A DNA stretch of 64,000 nucleotides from contig JAVXHY010000007.1 of the NCBI GenBank assembly GCA_036656615.1, positions 18,008-82,007 on the forward strand. Direction: 5' to 3'. The stretch's first letter is position 1, and each line of letters opens with the position of its first letter. Shown one piece after another: positions 27,178-35,777 of this stretch. Both the position numbers and the translations under genes were made by a program. The notes under the pieces were generated by a model. That model was not told where the DNA came from. It ran no database searches and saw only the letters and a list, made by a program, of their open reading frames with translations. The DNA is from CAUPWF01 sp036656615. GTDB lineage: Bacteria > Bacillota > Clostridia > Lachnospirales > Lachnospiraceae.

Positions 27178-27412
27178 ATCTACACCTCTTCATCTCTTTC
27201 GTCTGTCAAAGCAGATATTCAGAATCCACTTTGCTACTTCCTCATAACCTCATAGCAGATATCGCTGCTTGTCGGCAGTGGTTTGAACCACTACTGAAAC
27301 AAACAAGTCCCCATTCCCCACTTGTGCCTCTCTAGCATTGAAGTAGGGGATTCACTTGATGAGATTAAATAACAATCTTACATAGTATACTCCATTTTAT
27401 ATTCTTTTTCAA
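27178..27412 (-). other. Structured intergenic region before mraY
   Basis: 235 bp without a convincing gene, visibly richer in GC than its neighbours. On the minus strand it holds three successive hairpins: CCCCTACTT pairing with AAGTGGGG (27316-27349), AGTGGTT/AACCACT (27277-27292), and AGCAG/CTGCT (27254-27269). It may be a cis-regulatory leader of mraY or the end relic of an IS200/IS605-like element. In Bacillus this slot holds murE. Confidence 0.5.
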
Positions 27413-29167
27413 CTATTCCGTTTCTTTTTTCTCATGGTCTTGTTCCTCTTTTTCTATTCCAATATATGGAAGCACATTATCAAAAATATCCCTCACTACA
27501 GGTGCCACAATGGTTCCCCCATAATAGACCCCCTTGGGATCGTGAACCAATGCAATCGCTAAAATCTGGGGATGATCTGCAGGGGCAAATCCAATAAAAG
27601 ACGAAATATATTTATTCGCACTGCGTGGTAATGTCTGTGAAGTAGCCGTTTTACCTCCAATTCGATAACCTTCTAAATAAGCATTTTTCCCAGAGCCTTC
27701 GGATACTACACTTTCCAGAATCATCCGCATAGTCTTTGATGTCTCCTCTGAAATAATACCGGTTTTAGATTCATATGGAAAAGTTAAAAGTTCCTTCCCT
27801 TCTGTGTCCGAGATTTTGACCCCCAAGTGAGGAGTCACCCTAGTTCCCCCATTAATCAGAGCACTTACTGTAGTCGCCATCTGTATGGGTGTTATTTGAA
27901 AAGACTGACCAAAGGACATGGTGGCAAGCTCTACCAAGCCAATATCCTCTTTTTTATGCATAATCGTTCCTGCCTCACCTGGCAGATCTACGTTGGTGCT
28001 TCCAAGCAGTCCAAATTGTTCAAAATATCTATAGAATTTATCTGCTCCCAGGCGCAACCCCAAATCTATAAATACAGGATTGCATGAGTTTTGTACTCCT
28101 TGTATAAATGTTTCCTCACCATGACCACCCGCCAAATGACAGCGTATTTTTCGGTCTTCTACCATACGATATCCTGGACAATGAAAGGTATCCTCTAGAC
28201 TAACTACCCCCTCCTCCAAACAGGAAGACGCTGTAATGATCTTAAATGTAGATCCTGGCTCATAAGTATCATTTATACACCCATTACGCCACATTTGATT
28301 TAATTTATCTTGCTTTTCCTCATCTGAAATATTAGAAACATCTATTTCTTCATTTAAAGTAAACGGTTCATTTAAATTAAATTCCGGAACGTTTACCATA
28401 GCAAGTATTTCCCCATTTTGTGGATTCATAATCAATATTGCAACTTTTTGAGCTTGTTTTTCTTCCATTACATTCAAAGCTGCCTGTTGTGCGTACATTT
28501 GTATATTATAATCCAAACTGATTTGCAGCGTATTTCCTGGAATTGGCTCAATACGATCTTCCGCTACACCTTCTAATTCAATTCCCCTGGCATCTGTTGT
28601 CGTTAATATTTTTCCATTTTTTCCTTTTAAATATTCTTCATAATTTACTTCTAATCCTATAATTCCCTGATTATCCCCACCAGTAAATCCCAGTACTTTA
28701 GATGCTGTTTCATTAAATGGATAATATCGTTTGAAATCTTCATCTACCTTTACTCCTGAATATCCATAATTTCTAATTTTATCCCCAATTTCTTTTTCTA
28801 CATTTGTCTCAATTCTTTCTATTGAAGAAATCTTTTCTACCTTTTTACGTATTTCACGTTCTTCAACGGAAAGTTCTTTTGTTAGCATTTGAATAATTTT
28901 CTCTTTGTTTTCAATCTGACTATGAATTACTGAAATAGTACAAACTGTTTTATTGGTTGCCAGCAGCACGCCGTTTGCATCTATTATTTCCCCTCTTGCA
29001 GCCTTAATATCCCGTTCTCTTTCATGTAAAGATTCTGCCTTTTGCTGATAATATTTAGCATCAAATACCATGAGATATATTAACCGTCCAACCAAACCTA
29101 GAATCATAAATGTGGCTGCCAAAAATACAACCAGCATTTTTCTTTTATTATAGGTCTTATTCTTCAT
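27413..29167 (-). CDS. Class B penicillin-binding protein (SpoVD/PBP2-like)
   Basis: Bitopic transpeptidase of 584 residues: N-terminal membrane anchor (about 11-33), dimerisation/pedestal domain, and transpeptidase domain with active-site STFK (in EPGSTFKIITAS), SCN, and a third motif reading KTATS, where KTGT is usual. No PASTA domain is present after the catalytic domain. By order (second PBP, before mraY) it corresponds to SpoVD of Bacillus, but it lacks the PASTA tail of that protein. The ATG has GGGAGG. It is 61 nt after the first PBP. Confidence 0.9.
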   Translation of the reverse strand: MKNKTYNKRKMLVVFLAATFMILGLVGRLIYLMVFDAKYYQQKAESLHERERDIKAARGEIIDANGVLLATNKTVCTISVIHSQIENKEKIIQMLTKELSVEEREIRKKVEKISSIERIETNVEKEIGDKIRNYGYSGVKVDEDFKRYYPFNETASKVLGFTGGDNQGIIGLEVNYEEYLKGKNGKILTTTDARGIELEGVAEDRIEPIPGNTLQISLDYNIQMYAQQAALNVMEEKQAQKVAILIMNPQNGEILAMVNVPEFNLNEPFTLNEEIDVSNISDEEKQDKLNQMWRNGCINDTYEPGSTFKIITASSCLEEGVVSLEDTFHCPGYRMVEDRKIRCHLAGGHGEETFIQGVQNSCNPVFIDLGLRLGADKFYRYFEQFGLLGSTNVDLPGEAGTIMHKKEDIGLVELATMSFGQSFQITPIQMATTVSALINGGTRVTPHLGVKISDTEGKELLTFPYESKTGIISEETSKTMRMILESVVSEGSGKNAYLEGYRIGGKTATSQTLPRSANKYISSFIGFAPADHPQILAIALVHDPKGVYYGGTIVAPVVRDIFDNVLPYIGIEKEEQDHEKKETE

Positions 29168-29228
29168 AAAAAACCTCCCAAACGTATTATTATAATTTAT
29201 TAATACATTTGGAAGGTTATTCTCGTTC

Positions 29229-31073
29229 TTATTGTTTTGTTATATTTAAATAAGGAAATGCCTCTGCCATAATTTGTGCAGATAACTCTGTAACATATGA
29301 ACTGTTGTCTTGTGCCGCTACATTTGGCTCATCAATTACTACATAGATTACAACCTCTGGATGTTCCTGGGGTGCATATCCTATAAATGATAAGACATAC
29401 CGCCCCGTATCACGTGGTAATTTTTCCGCGGTTCCAGTTTTACCTCCAATGTCATAGCCTTCCACATTTGCTGTTTTACCCGTACCATAATCCATAACTG
29501 CTTTCATATATTGCTTAGAAAGTACCGATGTTTGTTCTGTAATTGTTTTCTTTAATAAAACAGGTTCCTTATTTTCTATTACATTGCCACTTTCATCTTG
29601 TATCTGCTTGACTACATGAGGCTGATAATAGATACCTCCATTAATCAAAGAGGAAAAACTGGCCATCATTTGCGTCATGGTTACATTATAACTCTGTCCA
29701 AACGAACTGGTTGCAAGCTCTGCAGGTCCCATGTTTTCTGGTGTGTAAAGAAGTCCCTCTGTAGAACCCTCGCCTGGCAAGTCAATTCCAGTGTATTCTC
29801 CAAATCCAAAAATATGTTGATATTTACAAAATTCTTCCGCTCCAATAGTCTCTGCCATATACATCAATGATACATTGCATGAATTTGCAATGGCGTCCTG
29901 CACACTTTGAATCCCGTGTCCTTCATTATTGTGACAGCGAATATCACGATCACCTACATGTAATGTTCCGTTACATGTATAACTTTCATTTCCCGCAATT
30001 TTCCCAGCTTCTAGTCCTGCTGCAACTGTAAAGGGCTTGGCAGTAGAACCTGGTTCAAAGGTATCACTGACACAAAAATTCTTCCATAATTGATTGAGTT
30101 TTTCTATGGATACGTCTTCAGACATTTGATCAATCTCTTCTTTTGTATACAAACCAGTTAAATCTCTTGGATTATTTAAGTTAAAGGTCGGATAAGATGA
30201 CATGGCTAACACTTCTCCGGTATTAGGATTCATCATCATTACTGCTGTATTATTGCTCCCCACACCTTCTCTAGCCTCATTAGCATGCGCTTCATTAAAT
30301 GCCCGCACATGGCGATCTACAATACTTTGCAAATTAGCATCAATGGTTGATACCACCACATTCCCATTTTTTGCATCTTTCACCGTACGTTGTAATGTAG
30401 CATCTTTTCCCTGATATCCATAGGCTCTTCCATCTGTACCATTCAAGGTATCATTATAATACCCTTCAATACCACCATTTCCCATATTTCCTGCAGAAGT
30501 AAATCCAATCAAATCACAGGCTAACGTATTATAAGGATAAGTTCTAACATAATCCTCTTCTAACCAGACTCCATCTAACTTTGGATATTTTTTATCATCG
30601 TTATCTATTTGTTCAAATTTCTTTGCCTCTTCATAACTTATACCTTTTTTTAAAATATTATATCTATTTTCTTTATCCGTCTCTATAATCTTACGAACTG
30701 TATCCTGGGGAATATCAAAACAATCTTCAATGATTTTCAGTGTTGGATCTACATAAGTTTTATGATGCAGCAAAACTTTTGTATCCAAAATTACATTATA
30801 AACTCTTTCACTGGTTGCGATTTTTGTTCCGTTTCTATCCACAATATCGCCTCGTTTATATGGAATTACCCGACTATCATACCTTTGCTGATCTAACACA
30901 AGCTTGGTATATTTGTCTCCACTTTGAGCATTGATATATGTTATTTTTCCAATTAAAACAAAAAAAGCCAGCACTACACATACAAATAGTATTACTAGCT
31001 TTTTTTGCATTTTCTTTGAAAATTTTCTTTTTAGGTATGGGAATGAATTTTTCTTTATTTTTTTATATGACAT
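29229..31073 (-). CDS. Class B penicillin-binding protein (FtsI/PBP2B-like)
   Basis: Divisome transpeptidase of 614 residues with a basic cytoplasmic N-terminus, one transmembrane helix (about 26-47), a dimerisation domain (VIPYKRGDIVDRNGTKIA), and a transpeptidase domain with STAK (FEPGSTAKPFTVAA), SCN (ANSCNVSLM) and KTGTAEK. All three catalytic motifs are canonical. It directly follows ftsL, the position of pbpB in Bacillus, so it is the likely septal cross-linking enzyme working with an FtsW. The ATG has GAGGATG. No PASTA domain is seen. Confidence 0.92.
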   Translation of the reverse strand: MSYKKIKKNSFPYLKRKFSKKMQKKLVILFVCVVLAFFVLIGKITYINAQSGDKYTKLVLDQQRYDSRVIPYKRGDIVDRNGTKIATSERVYNVILDTKVLLHHKTYVDPTLKIIEDCFDIPQDTVRKIIETDKENRYNILKKGISYEEAKKFEQIDNDDKKYPKLDGVWLEEDYVRTYPYNTLACDLIGFTSAGNMGNGGIEGYYNDTLNGTDGRAYGYQGKDATLQRTVKDAKNGNVVVSTIDANLQSIVDRHVRAFNEAHANEAREGVGSNNTAVMMMNPNTGEVLAMSSYPTFNLNNPRDLTGLYTKEEIDQMSEDVSIEKLNQLWKNFCVSDTFEPGSTAKPFTVAAGLEAGKIAGNESYTCNGTLHVGDRDIRCHNNEGHGIQSVQDAIANSCNVSLMYMAETIGAEEFCKYQHIFGFGEYTGIDLPGEGSTEGLLYTPENMGPAELATSSFGQSYNVTMTQMMASFSSLINGGIYYQPHVVKQIQDESGNVIENKEPVLLKKTITEQTSVLSKQYMKAVMDYGTGKTANVEGYDIGGKTGTAEKLPRDTGRYVLSFIGYAPQEHPEVVIYVVIDEPNVAAQDNSSYVTELSAQIMAEAFPYLNITKQ

Positions 31074-31084
31074 TATTTCATCCT

Positions 31085-31582
31085 CTATTGTGCAACATGA
31101 CTAGATTGTGCTAATACACCACTTTTGGGTATATTCTGATATTGTTTTACATAATCTCCTGATTCACTTGGGTACTCTATGATTTGTTCTGGTTCCACAT
31201 TTACCATTCCAAGTTCATTTACAGCGACATTTCTTACATTTTCCAAATTCACAGAATCTATAATTGCGTTATACATGGTGTTATTTTCTTCTTTCGTTGA
31301 TGCCAATTCTTGCTGTAAGCTTGTAATATGCTGAGAGCGTTTGTTAATCTGGGACTGAAGCTGTAAATACTGTGTGCAGGCACAAAGCATGATTACTGCC
31401 GCTACTGTTAGAAACACAACATAGCTTGCGCTCATATGCATCGCCTTTTTTTGATTTTTACGTACTTGCTTACTGACTCTTCTTGGTCGCTTAGGCTGTT
31501 CTCTTTCTCTTCTTCGTTGTGGTGCCACCTCTGGCTGAAGTACAGTATTACCATACACATATGCTTGTCCTCTGACTGCCAT
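31085..31582 (-). CDS. ftsL: Division protein FtsL-like (DivIC/FtsL family)
   Basis: Small bitopic divisome protein of about 165 residues. A long basic cytoplasmic region rich in Arg/Lys is followed by one transmembrane helix (about 53-73), a leucine-zipper-like coiled coil (LQLQSQINKRSQHITSLQQELASTKEENN) and a tail with RNVAVNELGMVNVEPEQI, the hallmark of the family. It pairs with DivIC and FtsQ. ATG at 31582 follows GGAAGGAGA; an adjacent in-frame TTG is less likely. It lies between rsmH and the FtsI-like PBP as in all dcw clusters. Confidence 0.87.
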   Translation of the reverse strand: MAVRGQAYVYGNTVLQPEVAPQRRREREQPKRPRRVSKQVRKNQKKAMHMSASYVVFLTVAAVIMLCACTQYLQLQSQINKRSQHITSLQQELASTKEENNTMYNAIIDSVNLENVRNVAVNELGMVNVEPEQIIEYPSESGDYVKQYQNIPKSGVLAQSSHVAQ

Positions 31583-31618
31583 CAAACTCTCTCCTTCCTA
31601 TATATTCTTTTGTATTTT

Positions 31619-32554
31619 TTAATGCCGCTCAAATATTCGGAGTTTCGCACTTTTGGAACGACTATTTAATTCCATCTCTTCTTCCTTTGGTAAAATTGGT
31701 TTCCTGCTAACAACCTTTCCTTTGGGTACTTGTCCACAAATACAGACCGGAAATTCTCTTGGGCAAGTACAAGGATTCTCATTTTTTCTAAAAATGGTTT
31801 TTACAATTCGATCTTCAAGTGAATGAAATGTTATCACACAGATTCTTCCATTCTCATTTAATAAATCAATCATGTCATCCAATGAGTCCCGCAGCACTTC
31901 TAATTCTCGGTTTAATTCAATTCGAATTGCCTGAAAAGTTCGCTTTGCCGGGTGTCCACTATTGATCTGAAATTTCATTGGTATGGCATGCCGTATTATT
32001 TCAATTAATTGTCCAGTAGTTTCTATCGGTTCTTTTTCACGTTCTATTACAATGTGTTTCGCAATATTTTGTGCAAATTTGTCTTCTCCATAATCTCTAA
32101 TAATTCGAAAAAGCTGTTTTTCACTGTAGTCATTGACGATGTCCCTAGCTGTCATTTCCTGACGCATATCCATGCGCATGTCCAGTGGGACATCTACCCG
32201 ATAGGAAAATCCTCGTTCTGCCGTATCTAATTGGTACGAAGAAACGCCCAGATCCAAAATAATCCCATCTACCTTGTCAATGCCTATTTCATGGAGCTTC
32301 GACTTCATATCACAATAATTGCTCCTAATTATTGTAACGTTCTCCCCGAAGTCGATTAAACGGATAGCAGCTGCTTCTATTGCTGCCAAATCCTGATCTA
32401 TTCCTATTAAACTTCCCTTTTTGCTTAAGCGTTTACACACTTCAAAAGCATGTCCGCCACCACCAAGCGTTCCATCTACGTAAATCCCATCTGGCTTGAT
32501 GTTCAGACCGTTTACTGTTTCTTCTAATAATACTGACTCATGATTAAATGCCAT
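31619..32554 (-). CDS. rsmH: 16S rRNA m4C1402 methyltransferase RsmH
   Basis: SAM-dependent methyltransferase acting on N4 of cytosine 1402 in 16S rRNA (formerly MraW), about 311 residues. It begins MAFNHESVLLEETVNGL, has the SAM-binding VDGTLGGGGHAFEV, LDLGVSSYQLD, RGFSYR, HPAKRTFQAIRIELNREL and the C-terminal FHSLEDRIVK and RSKSAKLRIFER. The ATG at 32554 follows GTGGAGG, which itself lies in an open upstream extension. Placed second in the dcw cluster after mraZ. Confidence 0.97.
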   Translation of the reverse strand: MAFNHESVLLEETVNGLNIKPDGIYVDGTLGGGGHAFEVCKRLSKKGSLIGIDQDLAAIEAAAIRLIDFGENVTIIRSNYCDMKSKLHEIGIDKVDGIILDLGVSSYQLDTAERGFSYRVDVPLDMRMDMRQEMTARDIVNDYSEKQLFRIIRDYGEDKFAQNIAKHIVIEREKEPIETTGQLIEIIRHAIPMKFQINSGHPAKRTFQAIRIELNRELEVLRDSLDDMIDLLNENGRICVITFHSLEDRIVKTIFRKNENPCTCPREFPVCICGQVPKGKVVSRKPILPKEEEMELNSRSKSAKLRIFERH

Positions 32555-32600
32555 TCTTTCCTCCACTTCGAACGATAGAAAAAGTATTATACTTTCACTC

Positions 32601-33038
32601 TTAGATGCTTAGCCCTAATTCGCTCATGTGCTCAGCAATGTCATCCATATTATCTTCTATTGCAGCATTATTCTCATCCCATTTTGCCTTGTCCCAAATT
32701 TCAACCCGATCTAGTACCCCTACCAAAACGACATCTTTTTCTAACGAAGCAAATTCTCTTAGGGCCGAAGATATTAATACTCTGCCTTGCTTGTCAAGAC
32801 CACCTTCCACTGCGCTTCCCAAAAAGAAACGTGTGAATTTTCTGGCCTCTTTATTTGTAAGCGGTAAGGTTCTTAGCTTTCCTTCAAAGATTTTCCATTC
32901 GCTGTTAGGATACACAAATAAGCAACCATCCAATCCCTTCGTAACTACGAAATCCTCTCCCAGAGTCTCTCGGAATTTCGATGGGATGATTAATCTGCCT
33001 TTTGTGTCAATATTATGATTATATTCACCTGTCAGCAT
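32601..33038 (-). CDS. mraZ: Transcriptional regulator MraZ
   Basis: DNA-binding regulator of the dcw cluster, about 145 residues, made of two AbrB-like swapped-hairpin SpoVT domains: GEYNHNIDTKGRLIIPSKFRE and VEGGLDKQGRVLISSALREFA. Both contain the DxxGR core. It represses or modulates its own operon by binding repeated boxes upstream; five such GTGG-like repeats occur between its promoter and its start. The ATG at 33038 (LTGEYNHNI) has GAAGGTG at about 7 nt; a GTG three codons upstream lies inside that site. Confidence 0.96.
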   Translation of the reverse strand: MLTGEYNHNIDTKGRLIIPSKFRETLGEDFVVTKGLDGCLFVYPNSEWKIFEGKLRTLPLTNKEARKFTRFFLGSAVEGGLDKQGRVLISSALREFASLEKDVVLVGVLDRVEIWDKAKWDENNAAIEDNMDDIAEHMSELGLSI

Positions 33039-33066
33039 ATGAAACACCTTCTTTCGAAATGATCTG

Positions 33067-33111
33067 CCACTTCTCTACCATTTCTCACCACTATTCACCA
33101 CAATCTACCAC
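33067..33111 (-). promoter_or_regulatory. Five phased MraZ-box-like repeats
   Basis: On the minus strand GTGG/ATGG cores recur at plus positions 33108-33111, 33098-33101, 33088-33091, 33078-33081 and 33067-33070, spaced 10, 10, 10 and 11 bp, with a purine-rich GTAGA/GTGA-like context. The array lies right after the -10 and before the mraZ start, the usual place for MraZ operator boxes. Confidence 0.65.
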
Positions 33112-33119
33112 TTGAGGTT

Positions 33120-33148
33120 ATTGTATACTACTTTTCAATCCATTTCAA
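33120..33148 (-). promoter_or_regulatory. Sigma-A-type promoter of the dcw operon
   Basis: Minus strand -35 TTGAAA (33143-33148), 17-nt spacer, -10 TACAAT (33120-33125). The start of transcription would fall at about 33113, just at the first MraZ-type box. Confidence 0.7.
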
Positions 33149-33211
33149 CCCCTTTTTCTAATAAAAAAGATTTACTTTTTTATTTCGTTCCTGAATTTTA
33201 TATCTGCACGC

Positions 33212-33251
33212 AAAAAAGACTCGGAAACCATAGGTTTTCCGAGTCTTTTTT
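33212..33251 (-). terminator. Terminator after the small membrane gene
   Basis: Long stem (arms about 33212-33229 and 33233-33251, GACTCGGAAA/TTTTCCGAGTC core with one bulge) with T-runs, 15 nt after the stop at 33266. It insulates the dcw promoter. Confidence 0.85.
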
Positions 33252-33265
33252 TATTTATTAATTTA

Positions 33266-33505
33266 TTATTCTAGTACTTGACCTGTCAAAAATTCTTGAA
33301 TATAGCTATAATCTACCACTGCTTTTTGTCGTGGCTGCTTGTCCATATATGATCCATAAGCTGAAAACCCAAGCCATCCTATAATAGTGAGACTTACTAC
33401 TCCTAATACACACTGGTGCATCAGCTTCGTGATTTTTTCTTTTTTCATAATTTGTTTTCTATTTGCTTTTTCTTCTTTATAACGATCCACTTTTTCCTGA
33501 CTCAT
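33266..33505 (-). CDS. Small single-pass membrane protein, unknown function
   Basis: About 79 residues: a charged cytoplasmic N-terminus (SQEKVDRYKEEKANRKQIMKKEK), one transmembrane helix (CVLGVVSLTIIGWLGFSAYGSY) and a short outer tail. No family is recognised. The frame is open further upstream, but AAAGGAG before the ATG at 33505 (9-nt spacing) decides this start. It is 100 nt after the DegV gene and ends in a strong terminator. Confidence 0.65.
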   Translation of the reverse strand: MSQEKVDRYKEEKANRKQIMKKEKITKLMHQCVLGVVSLTIIGWLGFSAYGSYMDKQPRQKAVVDYSYIQEFLTGQVLE

Positions 33506-33605
33506 ACTCATTTTCTCCTTTATGCTTCTTAACACCCTTGCCTTGTATTTTATCACATTTTTGAGATTTTGTGTGTGAATTTTATATTTCTTATAGAAAT
33601 CAAAT

Positions 33606-34442
33606 CTAAAGTGCAATAATAATTCCACCATCATTGGCATACATACTGCTGATTCCAGCTGTATCGTTTATAATAATATCTTTTACTTGTAATTGATCTT
33701 CCAACATGGACTTTACTAATTCTGCACGTTCCTTACAATTGCAATGTGAAATTCCAAGTGTTTTTTGCTTTGCATCAACTGCTTCCTTTTCAATATATTC
33801 TATCATTTTAGCAAGTGCCTTATTCATACCTCTTGCCTGACCCAATTGAATAATAACACCTTTCTTTTCTCCCATAATTGGTTTAATATTAAGTGCCGAT
33901 GCTACAAAAGCCTTCAAACCGGTTAAACGTCCATTTTTTCTCAAGGTTTCCAATGACTCCAATATAAAGTACGTATGCTGTCCTTCTATATAACCCTCTA
34001 CTCGGTCTACAACTTCCTGAAAACTCATTCCAAGCTCTTCGCATTCTTGAATCTTCATAGCAATGAGGGTCTCCCCAATGGATGCCGAACAAGAATTAAA
34101 AATATGAATGTCCTTTGCTCCATATTCTTCATGATATAGGTTCTTCCCAACTTCTGCACTATTATAAGAACCACTAAGCTCTGCTGAAAGTGTCACTACA
34201 TAAACATGTTCTTCCTCACAGGCATATCCCTCCATATAGCTTTGCGGAGACGGGCAAGATGATTTGGGGCAATTAGGGCTTGCAGCCACCTTTACTAAAA
34301 AATCTGCCTGATCAAAGGTTTCATCATCTACAATATTATACTCATCTATTTGTATACTCAATGATGCTGTTTCAAAGTGTTCATCCCGTTTCATCTTCTC
34401 AGTCAATTCTCCACAGCTGTCTAATATAATTTTGTAGCTCAT
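33606..34442 (-). CDS. DegV family fatty-acid-binding protein
   Basis: Cytoplasmic lipid-binding protein of about 278 residues, homologous to FakB subunits that present fatty acids to a kinase. The N-terminus MSYKIILDSCGELT, the lid segment CPKSSCPSPQSYMEGY, VVTLSAELSGSYNSA and the C-terminal ISHCNCKERAELV and GIIIAL region match the family. AGGAGG precedes the ATG at 34442 with 9-nt spacing. No fakA kinase gene is adjacent. It is 142 nt downstream of a SEDS gene. Confidence 0.88.
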   Translation of the reverse strand: MSYKIILDSCGELTEKMKRDEHFETASLSIQIDEYNIVDDETFDQADFLVKVAASPNCPKSSCPSPQSYMEGYACEEEHVYVVTLSAELSGSYNSAEVGKNLYHEEYGAKDIHIFNSCSASIGETLIAMKIQECEELGMSFQEVVDRVEGYIEGQHTYFILESLETLRKNGRLTGLKAFVASALNIKPIMGEKKGVIIQLGQARGMNKALAKMIEYIEKEAVDAKQKTLGISHCNCKERAELVKSMLEDQLQVKDIIINDTAGISSMYANDGGIIIAL

Positions 34443-34584
34443 CCCATCTTTCCTCCTAAATACCATCTCTCGATTTGTTCTCATGTTAGTTTGTAATATT
34501 TATTTCTATTTCATATAGTTTTAAATACTACATCATTTTAGCATATCTTGTAATCAATTGAAAGTACTTTTTTACATTATCCTT

Positions 34585-35745
34585 TTATTCTTCAAAAACA
34601 ATTGTTCTTGATATTCCAAGAGCAATTCCCATTTCAGCAATCAAAAATACAACCGAGGTTCCCCCATAACTGATAAACGGAAGCGTAATCCCTGTATTTG
34701 GAATCAAGGTGCAAACCACTCCCACATTCAAAATGACTTGCAATGCAATATGTGCAAAGATTCCTGTAGCAATTAAAGAGCCATATAGGTCCGGCGCATT
34801 CTGTGCAATAAAAAGTAATCGATACAATAAGAAAGCAAAAAGTGCCAACACTAGGATTGCACCAAACACTCCTAATTCTTCACAAATAATAGAAAGGATC
34901 ATATCGTTTTGCACTTCTGGAATTACACCCAGTTTCTGTGTACTATTCCCCAATCCTTTTCCAAATAAACCACCAGATCCAATTGCATAAAGTGCTTGTA
35001 AGACTTGATATCCATCACCACTTGCATAATTTTCCGGCTTTAGCCATACTAGAATTCTCTGCATACGAAAACTATCACTATTACCTGCAGTAAGAGATAC
35101 CACCATAACAACAATTCCAATAACAGATAGCCCGCATATTCCAGTAATAAGGAAGGGTGCTATTTTAGGATAAACTACAAAAGTCATAGCAACAGTAATA
35201 CCCATAACAATAATAGCTGTGCTTAAATTCTCCGTCAAAATGAACACACAGCCAGAAGCAAATGCTCCATATGCAAGTACACGTATAAGTCCACTTAATG
35301 TAGTAATTTCTTTCCCCATTTTACATATAATTACAGGAATAAAAAGAATCACTGCTATTTTCGCCATTTCAGACGGCTGAAACTGTGGAATTCCAGGGAT
35401 ACGCAGCCAACGTCTAGCTCCGTTAACTTCCTGCCCCAAACTAGTTTGTACCAGTGCCATTAGTAGAATGGAAAAAGCAAAGATCCATTTAGATATCCGT
35501 GCATAATAGTGATAATCAATCCGAATGACAAAAAATAAAACTGCAAAGCAGCCCAATGTAATAATGGCCTGCTTTTTAAAATAATAAAAACTATCTCCAT
35601 AATCAACTTGTCCATTATAAGCACTTGTGCTATATAACATAATCAATCCAAAGCAAACTAGGAAGATTAAAATAGCCAAAAGAGTATAGTCAAAATAATG
35701 AAATATTTTCTTTTTTCTTGTATGTTTTGGCTTTCTTGTTCTCAT
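34585..35745 (-). CDS. Second SEDS protein (FtsW/RodA/SpoVE family)
   Basis: Polytopic SEDS glycan polymerase of about 386 residues with roughly ten membrane helices. GLIMLYSTSAYNG, GARRWLRIPGIPQFQPSEMAKIAVILF, ALYAIGSGGLFGKGLGNSTQKLGVIPEVQNDMI and PNTGITLPFISYGGTS match the family. It closely parallels the dcw copy at 23753, so the two are paralogues. The ATG at 35745 has GAGGGATAG upstream; an ATG overlapping the asnB stop at 35778 has no ribosome-binding site. Likely co-transcribed with asnB. Confidence 0.9.
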   Translation of the reverse strand: MRTRKPKHTRKKKIFHYFDYTLLAILIFLVCFGLIMLYSTSAYNGQVDYGDSFYYFKKQAIITLGCFAVLFFVIRIDYHYYARISKWIFAFSILLMALVQTSLGQEVNGARRWLRIPGIPQFQPSEMAKIAVILFIPVIICKMGKEITTLSGLIRVLAYGAFASGCVFILTENLSTAIIVMGITVAMTFVVYPKIAPFLITGICGLSVIGIVVMVVSLTAGNSDSFRMQRILVWLKPENYASGDGYQVLQALYAIGSGGLFGKGLGNSTQKLGVIPEVQNDMILSIICEELGVFGAILVLALFAFLLYRLLFIAQNAPDLYGSLIATGIFAHIALQVILNVGVVCTLIPNTGITLPFISYGGTSVVFLIAEMGIALGISRTIVFEE

Positions 35746-35777
35746 ATCTATCCCTCGATTTCTAGCTGCAACCACCA

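Noticed and set aside
27178..27412. Short coding frames before mraY
   Set aside because: All frames are short, lack starts with ribosome-binding sites and are interrupted by stops; hairpins explain the region better.
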